From: an uncultured bacterium
GTDB lineage: Bacteria; Planctomycetota; Phycisphaerae; Phycisphaerales; SM1A02
Assembly (NCBI GenBank): GCA_903919715.1
Contig: CAIXJC010000024.1
Location: forward strand, 1 to 64,000
Length of the DNA: 64,000 nucleotides
Direction of reading: 5' to 3'
The position numbers and the translations under genes are program-made. The notes below the pieces were generated by a model that had not been told where the DNA came from, made no database searches, and saw nothing but the letters and a program-made list of their open reading frames with translations. Each line of letters opens with the position of its first letter. Position 1 is the first letter of the stretch. This document shows positions 62,165-64,000 of the stretch, one piece after another.

Positions 62165-62180
62165 TGTTCCACGTGGAACA
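62165..62180. promoter_or_regulatory. parS centromere site (perfect palindrome)
   Basis: TGTTCCACGTGGAACA is a perfect 16-base palindrome and differs from the consensus parS TGTTTCACGTGAAACA only by the symmetric T-to-C/A-to-G change that occurs in natural sites. It lies between the putative parB promoter and the parB ribosome binding site. Confidence 0.85.
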
Positions 62181-62196
62181 CAACAAAAGGAAACAC

Positions 62197-63330
62197 ATGC
62201 AAGAAAACAGCAAAGAATCAGGGCAAATTCCACAGTCAGGTGCCACATCTTCTGGGAAGACAACTCAAGCATCGAGGCTTGGTCGCGGGCTTGGTTCTCT
62301 AATCCCACCTGCCCCACAGCAACCATTTCAGCCTGTTCCTAGACCGGTCGCACCTCGTGCGCCAGTACAGCAGATTCAAAGTCCGGTTGAAAGTACGGCG
62401 GTGAAGGTATCAAATCCAGTTCAGGCAGTTGTTGCTAGTGTTGCTGCGCCAGAACGTTCCACGGGGAACATTCCTGAGAATGCCGCTTTGTTGGCTGGAA
62501 CGGCGGTTGTTGAACTTAACATCTCTTTCATCGCGCGAAATACCAGGCAACCAAGAGAGAAATTTGATGACCGTGCAATCGAGTCGCTTGCTGATTCAAT
62601 TAGGCAGCACGGATTACTTCAGCCGATTGTGGTGCGAAAACTGCATGTTCCAGTGCGCGGGAAGACTCATGAGCTCATTGCTGGCGAGAGGCGAATGCGG
62701 GCCTTCGAGTCGCTTGGCAAGGTTAAGATTCCATCGATTACCCGTGATGCTGATGAGGCTCAATCAGCTGTATTTGCTTTGATCGAGAACGTTCAACGTG
62801 AGGACTTGAACCCATTAGAGCGTTCAAAGGCTCTACAAAGGCTGATAACTGAGTTTTCTTGGACTCAGCAGCAGGCAGCTGAGAAGGTCGGATTAGATCG
62901 TGCATCTGTAGCCAACCTTTTGCGTCTCAACGACCTCGACGCGTTTTCGGCCGGTTGTGTCCGCGAAGGCCGCCTTACACAGGGGCATGCCAAGGCACTG
63001 TTGGCGATCGACAATCTTCCAGCTCGTCGCGCAATTGCTGAAAAGGCACTTCATGATGAATGGTCCGTTCGCCAACTCGAGCGCGAGGTTCAACGTGTCA
63101 AGACGGCATCTGGTTTGACAGCGGTATCTGCTCCAGCAACCCCTCGCCGCGGCGGTGCCCAAGTTGGAGACCTAGAGCGCAGGCTTGGACTGCATCTTGG
63201 ATCTAAAGTCAGAATTAAAAAGGGGCGCAAGGCTGGGACCGGGTCGATGTCCATTGAATTCTTCACTTTAGACCAATTTGACGGCATATTGAGTAAATTT
63301 GGGTTTGATCCAAACAACTTAAACTATTAA
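62197..63330 (+). CDS. parB: Chromosome partitioning protein ParB
   Basis: ParB loads on parS and slides as a CTP-gated clamp. The N-terminal SRLGRGLGSLIPP motif that contacts ParA, the ParB/Srx CTPase motif GERRMRA, ENVQREDLNPLE, the helix-turn-helix (TQQQAAEKVGLDRASVANLLRL) and a C-terminal dimer domain are all present. ATG 62197 is chosen over 62164 because AAAGGA precedes it and the earlier codons are simply the parS palindrome. No parA lies within the window downstream. The product is 377 residues, with a longer linker after the N-terminal motif than usual. Confidence 0.94.
   Translation: MQENSKESGQIPQSGATSSGKTTQASRLGRGLGSLIPPAPQQPFQPVPRPVAPRAPVQQIQSPVESTAVKVSNPVQAVVASVAAPERSTGNIPENAALLAGTAVVELNISFIARNTRQPREKFDDRAIESLADSIRQHGLLQPIVVRKLHVPVRGKTHELIAGERRMRAFESLGKVKIPSITRDADEAQSAVFALIENVQREDLNPLERSKALQRLITEFSWTQQQAAEKVGLDRASVANLLRLNDLDAFSAGCVREGRLTQGHAKALLAIDNLPARRAIAEKALHDEWSVRQLEREVQRVKTASGLTAVSAPATPRRGGAQVGDLERRLGLHLGSKVRIKKGRKAGTGSMSIEFFTLDQFDGILSKFGFDPNNLNY
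62455..62470. promoter_or_regulatory. parS-like site inside parB (14/16)
   Basis: CGTTCCACGGGGAACA matches the palindrome at 62165 at 14 of 16 positions. It falls within the parB linker region, 290 bases from the perfect site. Whether ParB binds it is unknown; the T-to-G change in the central CACGTG weakens it. Confidence 0.45.
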
Positions 63331-63431
63331 AGCGGAGTTATTGGTCAAATAGTTTCACTATACTTGTATTTGAGTTGGCTGAAGTCACCCCCAAATCGGG
63401 GCGATTGAAGGTGCGAAAGGAATCGCACTTC

Positions 63432-63713
63432 ATGAAAGCCAACCAGAACATTCGTGGTACCCGTCGGAAGCCATCATTTTCTGTCGTCATCATTAAGTTG
63501 CCTGCGGCCAAAGTTCGGGCGGACTCGAGATCTAGCGTCCCTTCGAAAGCGCAGTTGCCCCGTGACGAACCTATTTGGGAAGAAGTCCTGCGACAGGCCA
63601 GGCGGTCGATAGGGGGCTGGTCTTGCGAACTCTTTGAGCTTCGGCGCGCGAACCGTATGTGTCCGACGTGGAACACGGCGGTCTCGTCGAGCAGCATGGA
63701 CCAATTTTGTTGA
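63432..63713 (+). CDS. Doubtful small basic ORF (93 aa)
   Basis: ATG 63432 has AAAGGAA upstream, and the product is basic (NIRGTRRKPSFSVVIIKLPAAKVRADSR), with no domain I recognise. Its composition is not clearly better than the opposing frames, so it is listed only as a possibility. It contains the third parS-like site. Confidence 0.3.
   Translation: MKANQNIRGTRRKPSFSVVIIKLPAAKVRADSRSSVPSKAQLPRDEPIWEEVLRQARRSIGGWSCELFELRRANRMCPTWNTAVSSSSMDQFC
63660..63675. promoter_or_regulatory. parS-like site downstream of parB (14/16)
   Basis: TGTCCGACGTGGAACA retains the whole right half (ACGTGGAACA) of the perfect site and differs at two positions in the left half. It is 1.5 kb from the perfect parS. 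Confidence 0.45.
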
Positions 63714-63769
63714 GAGTGATAGTTATCGCCACGACTGATGGGGAGGCGAATGTCGATTACTCTTGATTC

Positions 63770-64000
63770 ATGAACAAAGTCGCTTCCTCATCAAACTCTC
63801 GTCCATTTTCTTTCTTTCACGCACTTGTGGTTGCGGTTGCCGCATCGGGAATCGTTAGCTTGGGATTCTCCGCACAGCAGCCGGCGAAACCAACACAGGT
63901 CGTTCCAACCCAAGGTGCAGTCGCAGAGAAGGGCGGACCTGCAGTATTCGAAATTGACGATGTGCATTCCATGGCGCTCTTTCGAGTTCAGCATCTTGGA
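63770..64000 (+). CDS. YceI-family secreted protein (3' truncated by window end)
   Basis: A long signal peptide (FFHALVVAVAASGIVSLGFSA) is followed by a Pro/Gln linker and the start of a YceI domain (FEIDDVHSMALFRVQHLG), which matches the first strands of that lipocalin-like family that binds isoprenoids. Only 77 codons are inside the window. AGGCGA upstream is a weak ribosome binding site. Confidence 0.8.
   Translation, partial: MNKVASSSNSRPFSFFHALVVAVAASGIVSLGFSAQQPAKPTQVVPTQGAVAEKGGPAVFEIDDVHSMALFRVQHLG

Larger units (their letters stand above)
63331..63769. other. Region after parB without a convincing gene
   Basis: This 439-base stretch contains a small CCCC/GGGG hairpin near 63390, a possible short ORF (63432-63713) and a parS-like site. 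Competing minus-strand frames (63338-63697, 63474-63704) are equally long and neither looks better. I see no RNA gene. Confidence 0.5.

Noticed and set aside
62164-62196. parB start at ATG 62164
   Set aside because: These codons are the parS palindrome itself and there is no ribosome site before them, whereas AAAGGA precedes ATG 62197.
63338-63704. Minus-strand ORFs of 76-119 codons opposite the short plus-strand ORF
   Set aside because: They overlap each other and the plus frame, have no recognisable motif or ribosome site, and are Arg-rich in the way shadow frames are.

Overview
The window reads as one piece of ordinary bacterial chromosome, most likely from a planctomycete and within that group most like the class Phycisphaerae. 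This is an inference from gene content: secreted proteins carrying dockerin-like modules that end in a Trp-Gly pair, a long MoxR/DUF58/von Willebrand operon, an arylsulfotransferase-like secreted protein, a squalene-cyclase-like secreted toroid, and several small families I associate with planctomycetes. I see no phage genes, insertion sequences, CRISPR arrays, rRNA or tRNA. dnaA (about 16 kb) and a parB preceded by a perfect parS palindrome (about 62 kb) lie in the same window, so the replication origin is probably inside it or close by.

Layout. 0-7 kb: a truncated proline-rich PDZ protein; a minus-strand dapB / inactive M16 / small-protein operon; a compact cassette encoding an 18-residue Lys/Ala peptide between two hairpins; a seven-iron ferredoxin; small membrane proteins; a DEAD-box helicase. 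7-15 kb: LemA and an M48 protease, a lipoprotein, lipoyl synthase, a PilZ protein, then a minus-strand group of Hpt, REC-GGDEF, recO and a catalytic M16 protease. 15-18.6 kb: an RNase Z-like hydrolase overlapping dnaA, a 295-base non-coding stretch that is a candidate oriC, and mutM. 18.6-31.8 kb: an eight-gene plus-strand operon (MoxR ATPase, DUF58, two BatA/vWA-type membrane proteins, a 1188-residue coiled-coil membrane protein, a low-complexity secreted protein, a toroid protein and a secreted beta-rich protein) that looks like an envelope assembly or stress system.

31.4-36.6 kb (minus): two membrane sugar-transfer proteins and a ComEC whose reading frame runs 435 bases into the preceding convergent gene. 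36.8-45.1 kb: an arylsulfotransferase-like protein, MscS, trpD, lgt, a ROK-type sugar kinase, a SOUL-family protein, and an aldehyde dehydrogenase followed by a half-length homologue. 45.1-45.9 kb is the only long gene-free stretch; it holds a GGA-rich tract and a strong terminator and may encode a small RNA. 45.9-53 kb: TolC plus a membrane-fusion protein, a ThuA-like protein, two related membrane proteins and a cation efflux protein. 53-60 kb: a secreted metalloprotease with beta-propeller repeats and a C-terminal dockerin-like module, deoC, three small membrane proteins, a UDP-sugar dehydrogenase and a cupredoxin lipoprotein. 60-64 kb: a CPSF-type nuclease, a STAS protein, parB with parS-like sites, and the start of a YceI-family protein.

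Most genes are housekeeping or envelope functions in short operons with ATGA-type overlaps. The parts that look least described are the Lys/Ala peptide cassette, the MoxR operon taken as a system, the GGA-rich candidate RNA, the parS/parB leader and the comEC antisense overlap. All family calls are by eye from motifs; no database search was possible.
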